Assembly (NCBI GenBank): GCA_026120185.1
Contig: JANUWF010001481.1
Span: 372,001 to 436,000, forward strand
Length of the DNA stretch: 64,000 nt
Reading direction: 5' to 3'
Origin: Voacanga thouarsii
Lineage: Eukaryota > Streptophyta > Magnoliopsida > Gentianales > Apocynaceae
Below, in pieces: positions 10,729 through 22,138 of this stretch (position 1 is the stretch's first letter; each line of letters starts with the position of its first letter). The notes under the pieces were generated by a model. The model saw only the letters and a list, made by a program, of their open reading frames with translations. It did not search any database and was not told where the DNA came from. Both the position numbers and the translations under genes were made by a program.

Positions 10729-12142
10729 CCCTTGAGCCGCCTAAGCCGAGCCGATTTCTTTTAATTCCAAGCCGTTTCAATTGCAGAATTGCAATTGAAA
10801 TGCAATTCAATTGCCTGGGTCACGCGCAGGTTGTCGGGCCGACTCGCGGAGCATGCAGTAAGAGAGGCACCGGGTTGTGGGCGCGGGTTAGCCGGCGGCT
10901 GCTGCGCGGGTTGGATGCTGAAGTTCTGGTGCGGCTGGTGCACTGGGCGCCCGGTGGACCGCAGGCCAAATGGGCCCAGATCCGGTGCATCAGGTGCACG
11001 TGGACCGGCAGCTATTTTTTGCAATTTTTTTTCTCTTTTTCGTTTTAGGTCCCATACTAGGCGAAGTTAATATTTTTGCAATATTTATATTCTTGGAATA
11101 TATTTGCATGAAAAATATTAGTAAGGGATTTTAGAATTAAACAAGATCATTAATTAAATAATTAATGTGTTTAATTATATTATTTGGGCACTTAAGTTTA
11201 AAAAATAGAAAAGCATGAAAACGTTTACTGGTTTCTGGCATGCTATTTTTTTTATGTACCTATGTGCGCTTTTTCTTAAAGACCAAAATCTTTGGGAACA
11301 CTTTTGACAAGAAAAATATTTTTCTTCAAAAATTAAATGGTTATTTTAATTTGTACAAAAATTAATCCTTGAATATTTTCTCAAAGGATTTAATCCTTGA
11401 CATAGAAAATATATTGGATTTAGATATTTTTGTAAATTAAAATGGAGAGCCATTTTGTTTTGTTTTGGACTAGAAAAATGATTTTGTCAAATAAACTTGA
11501 GACCAAAGTCTCTAGAAAGTTTTAATTGGAAAATTTTTGAAATCATTAAGTTTTAACTTAAATAAAATTAGTCCATGGAGAAAATCTCTCAAAGGATATA
11601 AGCCTTGACATAGAGATTTTAATGGACTTGGGTATTTTATTTTTGAGTTAAGAAAAACTTAATGAAAATTTTAAAAGGATATTTTTCCAGAAAACCTTTA
11701 TTTTAAAAGACTAAGTGGGAGAGGGGTTCCAACGGCCCCACGGCTTCCATCACGGTCCTCATTAGAGATCGTGGGTCCTCTCACGTCACCCTAGGAGTGA
11801 ACCCGTATAGGATGGGAATACCACAATGATTTAGATCTAATGGAAGGATATAATTAATAACCCGGGGCATGTACTATGATCGGCCAGCCCATGTTGGAGG
11901 TTATAGTGCGAGGTATGTCTATAGGAAATGAGAGGAAATGGCCATCCCACGATGGAGTTATCCTCTAGATCATTACCTAGAAGGGAAATTAATTTGTGGT
12001 GGTTAATACACTTAGCTTTGGAAACTGTTAATCTTCCCAAGAAGCTATGTTAGTTTTCCTAAGAGCCAAATTATTTTCAGTGCACAAATTTTATTTTGTT
12101 TTCACAAACTTAATTCTTTCTTTTATTTTTCGATTTTCAGAA
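10729..12142 (+). other. Leader of element C, with GC-rich start
   Basis: No credible gene. Positions 10729-11010 are strikingly GC- and CpG-rich compared with all surroundings, and open frames there reflect base composition. 11050-11700 is AT-rich with repeated TTTTGGACTAGAAAAATG-like and AAAGGAT(T/A)TA-type phrases (for example 11380-11410 and 11595-11620). 11720-12050 is mixed sequence. TTTTTCGATTTTCAG just before the gag ATG resembles a plant 3' splice site. Confidence 0.65.
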
Positions 12143-12969
12143 ATGGTGGGAGGTTCTTTTAGTCCATTGGCCGTTATTCTCAGGGAGAATAAGTTAACGG
12201 GTCCAAACTATGTGGATTGGAAAAGGAACCTGGACATAATACTCACAGCTAAAGAGTATAAGTATGTCTTTTACGAGACATGCCCTGTTATCGGGGAAGG
12301 TTCCACTGCCGAAGAGCGAGAGGCTGAGAAGGCGTGGAAGAAGGCTGACGAAATGGCACGTTGCTATATGTTAGCCTCCATGTCTAATGTGCTCCAGTTA
12401 AAACACGAGCACATAGCTTCTGCACATGACATCAGTCAATCATTGGCTAGTAATGTTCGTGGACAAGAGCCGGCCCGCAAGGCAGGTGGTTCTTTGAACT
12501 ATTGTTAACACTAAGATGGCTGATGGAGCATCAGTCCAAGAGCATATGCTCAAGATGATTGCGACTTTCGAGGAGGCAGAAATCTTAGGGGCTGTCATTG
12601 ACCCCGAGAGCCAAGTGGACATGGTTCTCGAATCTCTACCGGGCTCCTTTACTCAGTTCAAGTTAAACTATAACATGAACAAGTTGAACATGAGTTTAAC
12701 TGAATTGATAAAGGAGCTCCAGATGGCGGAGAAGGTCATGAAGCCGCAGTCAAAGGCCATGATTGCTAAGGCTTCTTCCTCATGAACTGGGCCTAAACCC
12801 AGAAAGTTCAAGAGGAAGAAGGGGAATGCAGCGGCCCAGCCCAAGAACCAGCCCAAGGACAAACCAAAGGGCAAGTGCTTCAAATGTGGGAAGAAGGGAC
12901 ACTGGAAAAAGGAGTGTCTAGATCTTCAAACCAAGAAAAACCCCACAGGTAATGTTTTCTATCTAGAGT
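12143..12969 (+). pseudogene. gag: Copia gag, element C
   Basis: The start ATG at 12143 begins MVGG, followed by the typical gag stretch LTGPNYVDWKRNLDIIL. A frame disturbance near 12440-12515 breaks the middle; the frame then continues through a LESLPGSFTQF-type segment. One TGA stop at 12783-12785 precedes a Lys-rich linker and a perfect CCHC zinc knuckle (CFKCGKKGHWKKEC, 12876-12916). Gag and pol share one frame after 12516, as in Copia elements that make a single polyprotein. Few lesions, so younger or better preserved than A, B and D. Confidence 0.85.
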
Positions 12970-14462
12970 CCATATCAATGGTAGGATCAACTTCCACTTG
13001 GATTGTTGATTCAAGAGCCACTGATCATATCTGTAACTCCTTGCAGGGGTTTAGAAAGATAAGAAGACTCAAGAAGGGCGAACATGGGCTTCGAGTGGGT
13101 AATGGAGCACAAGTCTGGGCCTTTGCATTTGGAGAGCTGGATCTTATTTTTTATTGTAATAAGATAGTGGTTTTAAAAGATATTTTATATGTACCTGGTT
13201 TCCGTCAAAATTTGATTTCAGTTGCAAAACTTATTAATCAAGGATATTCTGTATCTTTCCATTCTGGTATTTCTATCAGTAGAGATGGAGAAATTTTATG
13301 TACTGGGCACATGTATGGTAATCTGTTCTTTTTAAACCCTATTAACAACCAATCAAATAACGCTCAGTCTGAATCTTTAACTAAGAAGAGAAAGACCAAT
13401 ATCAATGATATATACCTTTGGCATCTAAGGTTGGGTCATATTAACTCAACCAGGATTCAGAGGCTAATCTATGATAGGCCTTTGGGCTCATTGAGATTGG
13501 AAAGTTGGCCTCAGTGTGAATCCTGCCTGATGGGAAAGATGACCAAAAGGTCATTTACACCAAAGGCGGATAGAGCCAAGGAGGTGTTGAGTCTTGTTCA
13601 CACTGATATGTGTGGTCCATTGTCTACACCAGCTAGAGGAGATTTTGAGTACTTCATCACTTTCACGGATGATTGTACGAGGTATGGTTGCATTTACCTG
13701 ATTAGACGCAAGTCTGACTCTTTTGACAAGTTCAAGGAGTTTAAGGCTGAAGTGGAGCATCGGACAGGTAAATTAATCAAAACCTTATGATCGAATTGTG
13801 GTGGAGAGTACCTCCTAGGTGAATTCAAGGACTACATGGTACATCATGAGATAGTATCCCAGCTCTCTGCGCCGAGAACACCCCAGCAGAACGGAGTAGC
13901 TGAGAGAAGGAACATGACATTGATGGAAATGGTCCGAAGCATGATGTCTTATGCTACTCTTCCAGTGTCCTTTTGGGGATATGCCCTGGAGACAGCGGCA
14001 TATATTCTGAACTTGGTACCTTCCAAGTCAGTACCTAGGACTCCCTATGAGACGTGGACTGGGCGTAAGCCAAGTCTGAATCATCTCAGGATTTGGGGTT
14101 GTCTAGCTTATGTACTGGTCAAGGAAGACAAGTTGGAACCAAGATCAGAATTATGCTATTTTGTTGGCTATCCAAAAGGGACAAAAGGAGGTTACTTTTA
14201 TCATCCTAAGGAGCAGAAGGTGCTAGTCAATACCAATGCTAGATACTTGGAAGATGATCAAAGTACTTCCACTAAAGGTTCTACGAGGTTGGAACTTGAT
14301 GAGAAGTTATCTACGAAATCAACTTCTTCTGACCCGATTCTGGAACAAGAAGAGGCACAGCCTCAAGTGCCTGTGCAAATAGAGCCTCGTCATAGTGGGA
14401 GAGTGTCTAGGGTTCCGGATAGATGGACAGGAGAAGCCTTTGAGCTAGTCTCCGACCATTAG
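12970..14462 (+). pseudogene. Copia protease and integrase, element C
   Basis: The protease active site reads Asp-Ser-Arg-Ala at 13008-13019, where Asp-Ser-Gly-Ala is normal for this family (GGA to AGA), so protease is probably dead. The gag_pre-integrase zinc region (WHLRLGH...CESC) lies at about 13419-13530. The integrase core has the first Asp (HTDMCGP, about 13600). A TGA stop at 13788-13790 (CGA expected) is followed two codons later by Asn where the second catalytic Asp is expected before GGEYL. The third residue (Glu in GVAERRN) is present at about 13898. The frame runs on to a TAG at 14460-14462. Integrase would insert the cDNA into the genome. Confidence 0.85.
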
Positions 14463-15450
14463 GAATAAGACCCCACTAGATACGAGGAGGCTATTGCTGA
14501 TGCCAATACAAATCTGTGGCATGAAGCAATGAAAGCCGAGATTGAGTCTATGTACCTTAATCAGGTTTGGGATCTTGTAGTTTCACCTGAAGGGATAAAC
14601 CCATTGGGTGCAAGTGGGTGTACAAGAGAAAGAGGGGAGTGGATGGGAAGGTGGAAACCTTCAAAGCTAGGCTTGTGGCGAAAGGGTATACTCAGCAAAA
14701 GGGAATCGACTATGAGGAAACCTTTTCCCTGGTAGCCATGCTTAAATCCATCCGCATCCTCCTTGCCATCGCATGTTACTATGACTACGAGATATGGCAA
14801 ATGGATGTCAAGATGGCATTCTTAAATGGCCATCTTAGAGAAAACATCTATATGTCCCAACCGGAAGGCTTCATTGCTGAAGGCCAGGAACATATGGTTT
14901 GCAAGCTTAAGAAGTCCATTTATGGACTTAAGCAGGCATCGAGAGCATGGAACATTCGTTTTGATGAGACTGTAAAGTCTTATGGTTTTATTCAAAACGA
15001 GGATGAACCATGCGTGTATAGGAAACTTGAAGGCATTAATGTGGTTTTTCTTGTCCTATATGTGGATGACATTCTACTCATTGGAAATGATGTAGGGACA
15101 TTATCATCTACAAAGGTTTGGCTGTCTAGTCAATTCAGTATGAAGGACTTGGGAGAAGCCAGCTACATTCTCAGGATTAGGCTTCTTAGAGATAGGAAGC
15201 AGAGAATGTTAGGGTTATCTCAAGCGACATACATTGACAAGATGCTGGCCAAATACAACATGGACTCATGCAAAGGAGCTCTAATCCCTTACAGACATGG
15301 GTTGTCATTTTCTTCGAAGGACTGTCCTAAGTCTCAAGAAGAAAAGGACAGAATGAGTAGGATTCCCTACGCTTCGGCTGTGGGAAGTCTCATGTACACT
15401 ATGCTGTGTACTAGGCCAGATATCTGCTTTGCCGTGGCTTAGTTAGCAGA
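14463..15450 (+). pseudogene. Copia reverse transcriptase, element C
   Basis: Nearly whole RVT_2 domain. One frameshift at about 14605 (in the GCKWVYKRK segment); after it a frame open from 14618 to 15442 carries KARLVAKGYTQQ, the QMDVKMAFLNG motif, SIYGLKQASRAWN and an intact YVDD (about 15058-15069). A second frameshift near 15435 (CCGTGGCTTAG, one G missing and a G-to-A change against D) ends it. Apart from these two lesions it is complete, so it is among the most recently functional RTs in the window. Confidence 0.87.
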
Positions 15451-16024
15451 TATCAGTCAAACCCAGGGAGGTTCATTGGCAAGCTGTAAAGCATATTCTC
15501 AAGTACCTCAAGGGAACGAGAGATTATATGCTGGTTTACAGGGCTGATGATTTGGTTCCTACAGGATACACAGACTCAGACTTCCAGGCGGATAAGGATG
15601 AGAGAAAATCCACTAGTGGATATGTCTTCACCTTGTTTGGAGGAGTATTAAGCAGTCTTGTATTGTTGACTCAACCATGGAAGCTGAGTATGTGGCAGCT
15701 TCGGAGGCGTCTAAGGAAGCAGTTTGGCTCCGGAAGTTCCTTTCAGAACTTGGAGTCGTACCACATATGGACAGGCCGATTGTGATGTATTGCAACAACA
15801 CTGGAGTAGTATCGCAATCTAAGGAACCTTGGAACCACAAGAAGGGGAAACACATCGAGAGGAAGTACCACCTGATCCGGGATTTCATCCAGAGACGGAA
15901 AGTCGTGGTGGAACATATTACCTCAAAAAACAATCTAGCAGATCCATTCACCAAGCCTTTAGCTGAGAGAGTCTTCAAGAGACACTTAGACGCCATAGGG
16001 GTGGGCACCTATGGACTTACCTAG
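15451..16024 (+). pseudogene. Copia RNase H, element C
   Basis: YTDSDFQADKDERKSTSGY at about 15555-15620 contains the first catalytic Asp. A small deletion near 15650 removes the SWRS-type segment that D still has. Then MEAEYVAASEASKEAVW and the end LADPFTKPLAERVFKRH to the stop at 16022-16024. Final domain of the polyprotein, 12 bases before the purine tract. Confidence 0.85.
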
Positions 16025-16035
16025 TCTTAGAGTGC

Positions 16036-16046
16036 GAGTGGGAGAT
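16036..16046 (+). other. Polypurine tract of element C
   Basis: GAGTGGGAGAT directly before the LTR start TGTTGG; the same in D (GTGGGAGAT before 20032). Confidence 0.8.
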
Positions 16047-17802
16047 TGTTGGATTGTATACCCTCTTAGACTAGGCTTTTGGTGTAAAATCGAATATTTT
16101 AATAAAAGAATTTATTTTCAGAAATTGTTTGTGAATTTACTTTTTGTTTGTGCACAATTTTCGTTTGGAACAGACCCATTGTGTTTAAATAAGTGGTCCA
16201 TGTGAATGGTGGTCTTTCACAGTAAGGTATGGATCACGGGTTATTTAACATATAAACTTTTGTTCTTAACCTATTGATGAGATTGGGAATCTCATCATGT
16301 TTAGGTTATTATGTTATGAATTCCAAATGGGGAATGGCTTACCTTTAGCTAGTGAGTAGTCCACTCACTTCATGACATAAGCGTATTTCGAATACGTAGG
16401 ACATGACCTGTAGTAGTGGTTTCTAAAAGTACTATATGATAGAAATCTAGACTACTACCGCTACAGCGTGAACTAGTACTCTACGACTTGAGTATGAGAT
16501 GGTGGTCTGGCGAAGCTGGTAGCATATACTTTGATTTGCTATAGTTGAGGTTCTATCGTAGGGCCAATATACTTGCATGTTGGGTATGTGTGACTAGTTA
16601 GTTAATGTCGACTTATACAAGATAGTTTCTGCACTATATCGCCCCTTGTGGTTGTCCGAATGGTCTAAAATGTCCAGGGCCCTAGGAAACATGACTCGGA
16701 TGTTTGCTTTAGGGTAGCTCCCTTGGAAAACGGAAACACTCCAAGAAGTCATGGATCATTAGACTAGAAGCCTAAGGATAGTAGATGTCATTTAGAGGGG
16801 TGTTAGTACACTTCTTCCTCTCTAAATGTATGGCGATGTGTAGAGGGGTATTTTAGTCATTTCACTTGTAGGTCGGAGACTTTGCTAACGCAGCATTGTC
16901 CTTGGGGTCAATATTTCTTTATAGTGATTTTAGGAAATATTTAAAATGCAAAATACAGCTATTTTTATGGCAAGGGTATTTTGGTCATTTTAGTAGCCAA
17001 GGCGGTGTGTCTTTTGGTCCCCAGTATAGTCCGTGAGTCCTAATTAAATACGGGCTAAAGAATTGATCTTAAATTAAATGAAATTTATTTTATTTTAGTA
17101 GCCTGATTTAATTATTGGTCTAGAATAAAATAAAGGTCCATGGAGAGAGAGAATTAATTAAATTAGTTTGGTGGGTTAATTAATTATTCAGGGCTTTGGC
17201 GCAGTTTGAATAATTAAAGATTAACCTGGGACTAAACTAATATAGGCTTAATTAATTGGGCTGGTTTATTTAGGCTGGAAAATTAATTATTTATTAATTG
17301 GGCCATTTATTTGGTTTTAGTTAGAATAATTAATTAAGCCCAAAAAAGGTTAAACTAAGAGTCCAATGGCCCAATCCAATTTAACCTAGGGTTTTATTTA
17401 GGTTAAACAGGAGAAAAGTAAATAACGTTGTTTTTCCAGTGCTTCCTTTCTGTGGAAAAATACCAGACGTTTTTTCCTCTCCCTTTCCAAAAAATATTCT
17501 TTGGCCCCTAGGTTGTTTCACCAAAACGATATTAGGCAGGTGATATACTGGAAGATCGAAAGCTAGGCGTTCATCTACATGCAAAGACAAAGTAGAAGGC
17601 TTGCAAGAATTGCACCAGAAGTTTCCACGAGCATGCCTACCCCAGTTCCGCATATTCCAGTTCAGCCGATTTTGAGAACAAGAAGAAGTGGTAATGAGAA
17701 AATATTTTTTTTTCCCTTTTTCTTCTTCACGCAGGAGTGTTGCGTTTTTTGTTATTCCTTGGCTATCTTTTTGGCTATGTTTCGCTTGCAATTTTATCTC
17801 CA
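16047..17802 (+). repeat. 3' LTR of element C
   Basis: 1756 bp from TGTTGGATTG to ...TTATCTCCA. Matches the split LTR of D (20032-20241 plus 28738-30290) along most of its length. Right after it D integrase sequence starts (GGTACAT...), with GGTAC as candidate target duplication. AACCCTA-type motifs occur near 17387-17400 (reverse). Short frames inside it (such as 17381-17809, minus strand) are chance. Confidence 0.85.
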
Positions 17803-20008
17803 GGTACATATGGGATTATATCCCAATTCTTTGCGCCAGGGACACCCCAGCAGAACGGAGTAACTGAAAGAAGGAACAGGACATTGATGAAAATAGTCCG
17901 AAGCATCATGTCTCATGCTATTCTTCTATTGCCTTTTTAGGGATATACCCTAGAAACAGTGGCATACATTCTGAACTTGGTGCCTTCTAAGTCAATACCT
18001 AGGACTCCCTATGAGATGTGACAGACTGGAAGTAAGCCAAGTCTGAATCATCTCAAGATATAGGGTTATCTAGCTTATATACTGGTTAAGGGAGACAAGT
18101 TAGAGCCAAAATCAGAATTATGCTATTTTGTTGGGTATCCAAAAGGGACAAAGGGTGGTTACTTTTATCATCCTAATGAGTAGAAAGTATTGGTTAGTAC
18201 CAATGCTAGATACTTAGAGGATGATCAGAGTACTTCCATGATAGGTTCAACTAGGTTGGAACTTGAGAAGAAGTTATCTTCAGAATCAACTTCTTCTGAC
18301 CTGATTGTGGAAAAAGAAGAGGCATAGCCTCAAGAGCCTGTACAAATGGAGCCTCGTCGTAGTGGAAGAGTGTCTAGGGTTCCAGAGAGATGGACTGGAG
18401 AAGCTTTCGAGCTAGTCTTCGACCATCAGGAACAAGACCCCACTAGATACCAAGAGGCTATTGCTAATGCCGATGCAAATCTATGGCATGAAGCAATGAA
18501 AGCCGAGATTGAGTCTATGTACCTCAATCAGGTTTGGAATCTTGTAGCTTCACTTGAAGGGATAAAACCCATTAGGTATAAGTGAGAATACAAGAGGAAG
18601 AGGGTAGCGGATGGGAATGTGGAAACCTTCAAAGTTAGGCTTGTGGCAAAAGGGTATGCTTAGAAAGAGGGAATTGATTATGAGGAAACCTTTTCTTCGG
18701 TAGCTATGCTTAAGTCCATCCGTATCCTGCTTGCCATCGCATGTCATTATAACTACGAGATATGGCAAATGGATGTCAAGACGGCATTTTTAAATGGCCA
18801 TCTTATTGAAGACATCGATATGTCCCAACCAGAAGGCTTTATTTCTAAAGGCCAAGAACATTTGGTTTGCAAGCTTAAGAAGTCCATTTATGGACTTAAG
18901 CAGGCATTAAGAACATGGAACATTCATTTTGACGAGACTGTAAAGTCTTACGATTTCACTTAAAACGAGGATGAACCATGCGTGTACAGGAAACTTGAAG
19001 GCATTAATGCAGTTTTTCTTGTCTTTTATGTGGATGATATTCTACTCATGGGAAATAATGTAGGGTCATTGTCATCTACAAAGGTTTGACTGTCTAGTTA
19101 ATTCAGTATGAAGGATTTGCGAGAAGCCAGTTACATTCTCGAGATTAGGCTTCTTAGAAATAGGAAGCTGAGAATGTTAGTATTATCCCAAGCGGTATAC
19201 ATTGACAAGATGCTAGCCAAGTACAACATAGACTCATGCAAGGGAGCTATAATTCCTTGTAGACATGGGTTGTCATTTCCTTCAAGGGACTGTCCTAAGT
19301 CTCAAGAAGAAAATGATAGAATGAGTAGGATTCCCTATGCTTCGGCTGTGGGAAGTCTCATGTATGCTATGCTGTGTACTAAGCCAGATATTTGCTTTAC
19401 CGTAGGCTTGGTTAGCAGATATTAGTCAAATCCTGGGGAAGTTCATTGGCAAGCTATAAAGCATATTCTCAAGTACCTCAAGGGAACGATAGATTATATG
19501 CTAATTTAAAGGGCTGATGACTTGGTTCCTACAAGATACAAGACTCAGACTTCCAGGCAGATAAGGATGAGAGAAAATCCACTAGTGGATATGTCTTCAC
19601 CTTGTCTGGAGGAGTCATTTCATGGAGGAGCATCAAGCAATCTTGCATTGCTGACTCAACTATGGAAGCTAAGTATGTGGCAGCTTCGAAGGCATCCAAG
19701 GAAGCAGTCTAGCTCCAGAAGTTCCTTTCAGAACTTAGAGTCGTGCCACACATGGATAGGCCGATTGTGATGTATTGCAACGACATTATAGCAGTATCGC
19801 AATCCAAAGAACCCAAGAACTACAAGAAGAGGAAGCACATTGCGAGGAAGCACCACCTGATCCGGGATTTCATCTAGAGACAAGAAGTCATCGTGGAATA
19901 AATTGCCTCAAAGAACAATCTAGCAGATCCATTCACCAAGCCTTTGGCCAAGAGAGTCTTCAAGAGACACTTAGATACCATAAGGGTGGGCACCTACGGA
20001 CCTACTTA
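17803..20008 (+). pseudogene. Copia integrase end, RT and RNase H, element D (heavily decayed)
   Basis: Integrase resumes at the APGTPQQNGVTERRN motif (~17840; catalytic Glu present), then stops at 17938, 18020 and 18061 and others. The linker with the RRSGRVSRVPERW stretch is at 18349-18390. RT from about 18480: stops at 18583, 18661, 18961 and 19087, with QMDVKTAFLNGH and YVDDILLM-type YVDD (about 19028-19039) still readable. RNase H at about 19520-20008 has a frameshift (19535) and stops. Many more lesions than C, in agreement with its being the older host of both C and E. Confidence 0.85.
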
Positions 20009-20031
20009 GTCTTAGAGTGCAAGTGGGAGAT

Positions 20032-20241
20032 TGTTGGGAAATATGCCCTCTTAGACTATGTTTTTTTTATGTAAACATCAAATGTTTTAATAAAAGAATT
20101 TATTTTCAGAAATTTTTTATGAATTTACATTTTTATTTGTGCACATTTACGTTTGGAAAAGACCCATTGTGTTAAGTATGTGGTCCATGTGAATGGTGAT
20201 TTTTCACAGTAAGATTTGGATCACGGGTTACTTAACATATA
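20032..20241 (+). repeat. 3' LTR of element D, first piece
   Basis: TGTTGGGAAATATGCCCTC and onward matches LTR C from 16047. It stops at the target site ATATA (20237-20241), where element E begins. Confidence 0.9.
20237..20241. other. Target-site duplication of element E, left copy
   Basis: ATATA, repeated at 28733-28737 just after the right end of E. LTR C, which lacks the insertion, has a single copy (AACATATAAAC). Confidence 0.9.
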
Positions 20242-20920
20242 TGTTAGTGTTGTGCTCTAGAGGCAATCACTTGTACCATGTATATTGCATATTAAATTAA
20301 TAAGAGGTATTCTTTATCTTTCAGTTTGATTGTTATATCTAAATATGTGTACAAACCGTTAGATAAAGTCCCTAGTACAACACAATGTTAAGGAAATCAT
20401 GATAGAGATCATGATGTGAGATTCCTACTACACTATGCAGTGTTTGTACTTAAATAATCCCCAGTCATAGTATTAATAAGATGGGACATTATTAATACGG
20501 CAAGACTGGCACATGTTATATCTCTTGATTGGATCAAGCGGTGGTTCTCGTATCCGTGAGTATTGGGATACTCAGGATTAACGTGTGGATGCTTGTTTTG
20601 GAACAAGTTCATTGGATGACCTAGCTACGAGATAATCACTTGGATAACTATTTAGTGCCGGTGATAGAATCTCATTATAGCAAGTGTGCAAGTATCCTTA
20701 GACTTGAGATCTCCAAGGTACTTTGTTTAACTAGCGTTGTACTTTGATTCTAATCTTTGGAGTCTTATCTAGGACTGCCTATGGGATGGATATTGGGTAC
20801 AACGTAAAGTAAACGAAAGTAGTTGAGAAAGTCAATAAAGGATTCACCACTCCCAAGGCGACTATGTGATGGAAATGGTTCCAATTGATACACATATCGA
20901 GTAATGGATTTCTTGAACAA
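20242..20920 (+). repeat. E: outer left half-LTR (+), first half
   Basis: Matches LTR A from its start TGTTAG. It lacks about 60 bp (after CCACTCC) that the reverse copy keeps, and continues to TCTTGAACAA. Forms the left arm and loop of a palindrome with 20921-21562. Confidence 0.9.
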
Positions 20921-21562
20921 GTGGCCTTGAGATATAATCTCCTACTATTAGGAGTGGTGAATCCTTTATTGACTTTCTCAACTACTTTCATTTACTTTAC
21001 GTTGTACCCAATATCCATCCCATAGGCAATCCTAGATAAGACTCCAAAGATTAGAATCAAAGTACAATGCTCGTTAAACAAAGTACCTTGGAGATCTCAA
21101 GTCTAAGGATACTTGCACACTTGCTATAATGAGATTCTATCACTAGCACTAAATAGTTATCCAAGTGATTATCTCGTAGCTAGGTCATCCAATGAACTTG
21201 TTCCAAAACAAGCATCCACACGTTAATCCTGAGTATCCCAATACTCACGGATATGAGAACCACCGCTTGATCCAATCAAGAAATATAACATGTGCCAGTC
21301 TTGCCGTATTAATAATGTCCCATCTTATTAATACTATGACTGGGGATTATTTAAGTACAAACACTGCATAGTGTAGTAGGAATCTCACATCATGATCTCT
21401 ATCATGATTTCCTTAACACTGTGTTGTACTAGGGACTTTATCTAACAGTTTGTAGACATATTTAGATATAACAATCAAAATGAAAGATAAAGAATACCTC
21501 TTATTAATTTAATATGCAATATACATGGTACAAGTGATTGCCTCTAGAGCACAACACTAACA
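20921..21562 (-). repeat. E: inner left half-LTR (-), first half
   Basis: Reverse complement of the first half of the LTR. It starts (minus strand) with TGTTAG at 21562, right after the purine tract, as a normal 3' LTR would, but breaks off mid-LTR at ~20921 and turns back into the + copy. Its inner edge shows no CA terminus. Confidence 0.9.
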
Positions 21563-21576
21563 AACTCCCACTTGTA
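21563..21576 (-). other. Polypurine tract of element E
   Basis: Minus strand TACAAGTGGGAGTT between the polyprotein stop (21577-21579) and the LTR start. Confidence 0.85.
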
Positions 21577-22138
21577 CTAGAGCCAATCATTCATGTATCG
21601 AATACCAAATGACTCAACATGTTTATCATGTTTCTTTTGGGAAAGCGCTTTAGTGAGTGGATCAGCTATGTTTTAATCCGTGGGAATCCTTTCTATCTTT
21701 ACATCTCCTCTATCTATGATTTCTCAAACTAGATGATAGCGTCTAAGTACGTGCTTGGATCGTTGATGAGACCGTGGTTCCTTTGCCTGTGCAATGGCTC
21801 CATTGTTGTCACAATACAAAGGTATTGAATCAACAATACTGGGCACCACTCCAAGTTCAGTGATGAACTTCTTGATCCATACTGCTTTTTTAGCTGCTTC
21901 AGAAGCTGCTATGTACTCTACTTCAGTAGTCGAATCGGCAGTAGTCTCTTGTTTAGAACTCTTCCAACTAACTGCCCCACCACCTAATGTAAATACGTAG
22001 CCAGATTGTGATTTGAAGTCATCCTTATCGGACTGAAAGCCGACATCAGTATACCTTCTTACTTGTAAATCACCATCTCCATATATCAAAAATGCATCCT
22101 TAGTCCTTCGTAAGTACTTAAGGATATTCTTTACAGCC
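21577..22138 (-). pseudogene. Copia RNase H, element E
   Basis: Minus strand. An open frame 22089-21724 covers YTDVGFQSDKDD (an Asp-rich start), VSWKSSKQET, EVEYIAASEAAKKAVW and RSKHVLRRYHLV; one frame break near 21720 separates it from the end IADPLTKALSQKKH...YMNDWL. Complete domain, with few lesions. It degrades the RNA strand of the RNA-DNA hybrid. Confidence 0.85.

Larger units (their letters stand above)
10729..17802 (+). mobile_element. Copia element C (5' LTR lost, otherwise nearly complete)
   Basis: A second Copia family in + orientation. Leader, gag-pol in one basic reading frame, purine tract and 1756-bp 3' LTR are present, but the 5' LTR and primer site are missing: sequence before 10729 is LTR B. 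After the 3' LTR the sequence enters the integrase gene of a sister element (D). With C's 5' LTR gone, the left part of D has gone too, so one deletion probably removed the D left half, the C 5' LTR and the right half of LTR B. Confidence 0.85.

Noticed and set aside
10692..11070. Frames of 87-118 codons on both strands of the GC-rich block
   Set aside because: High GC lowers stop frequency in all frames; three overlap on opposite strands and none shows a known pattern.
17381..17809. 142-codon minus-strand frame at the end of LTR C
   Set aside because: Lies inside the LTR and crosses into D integrase; the matching part of LTR D is not open.
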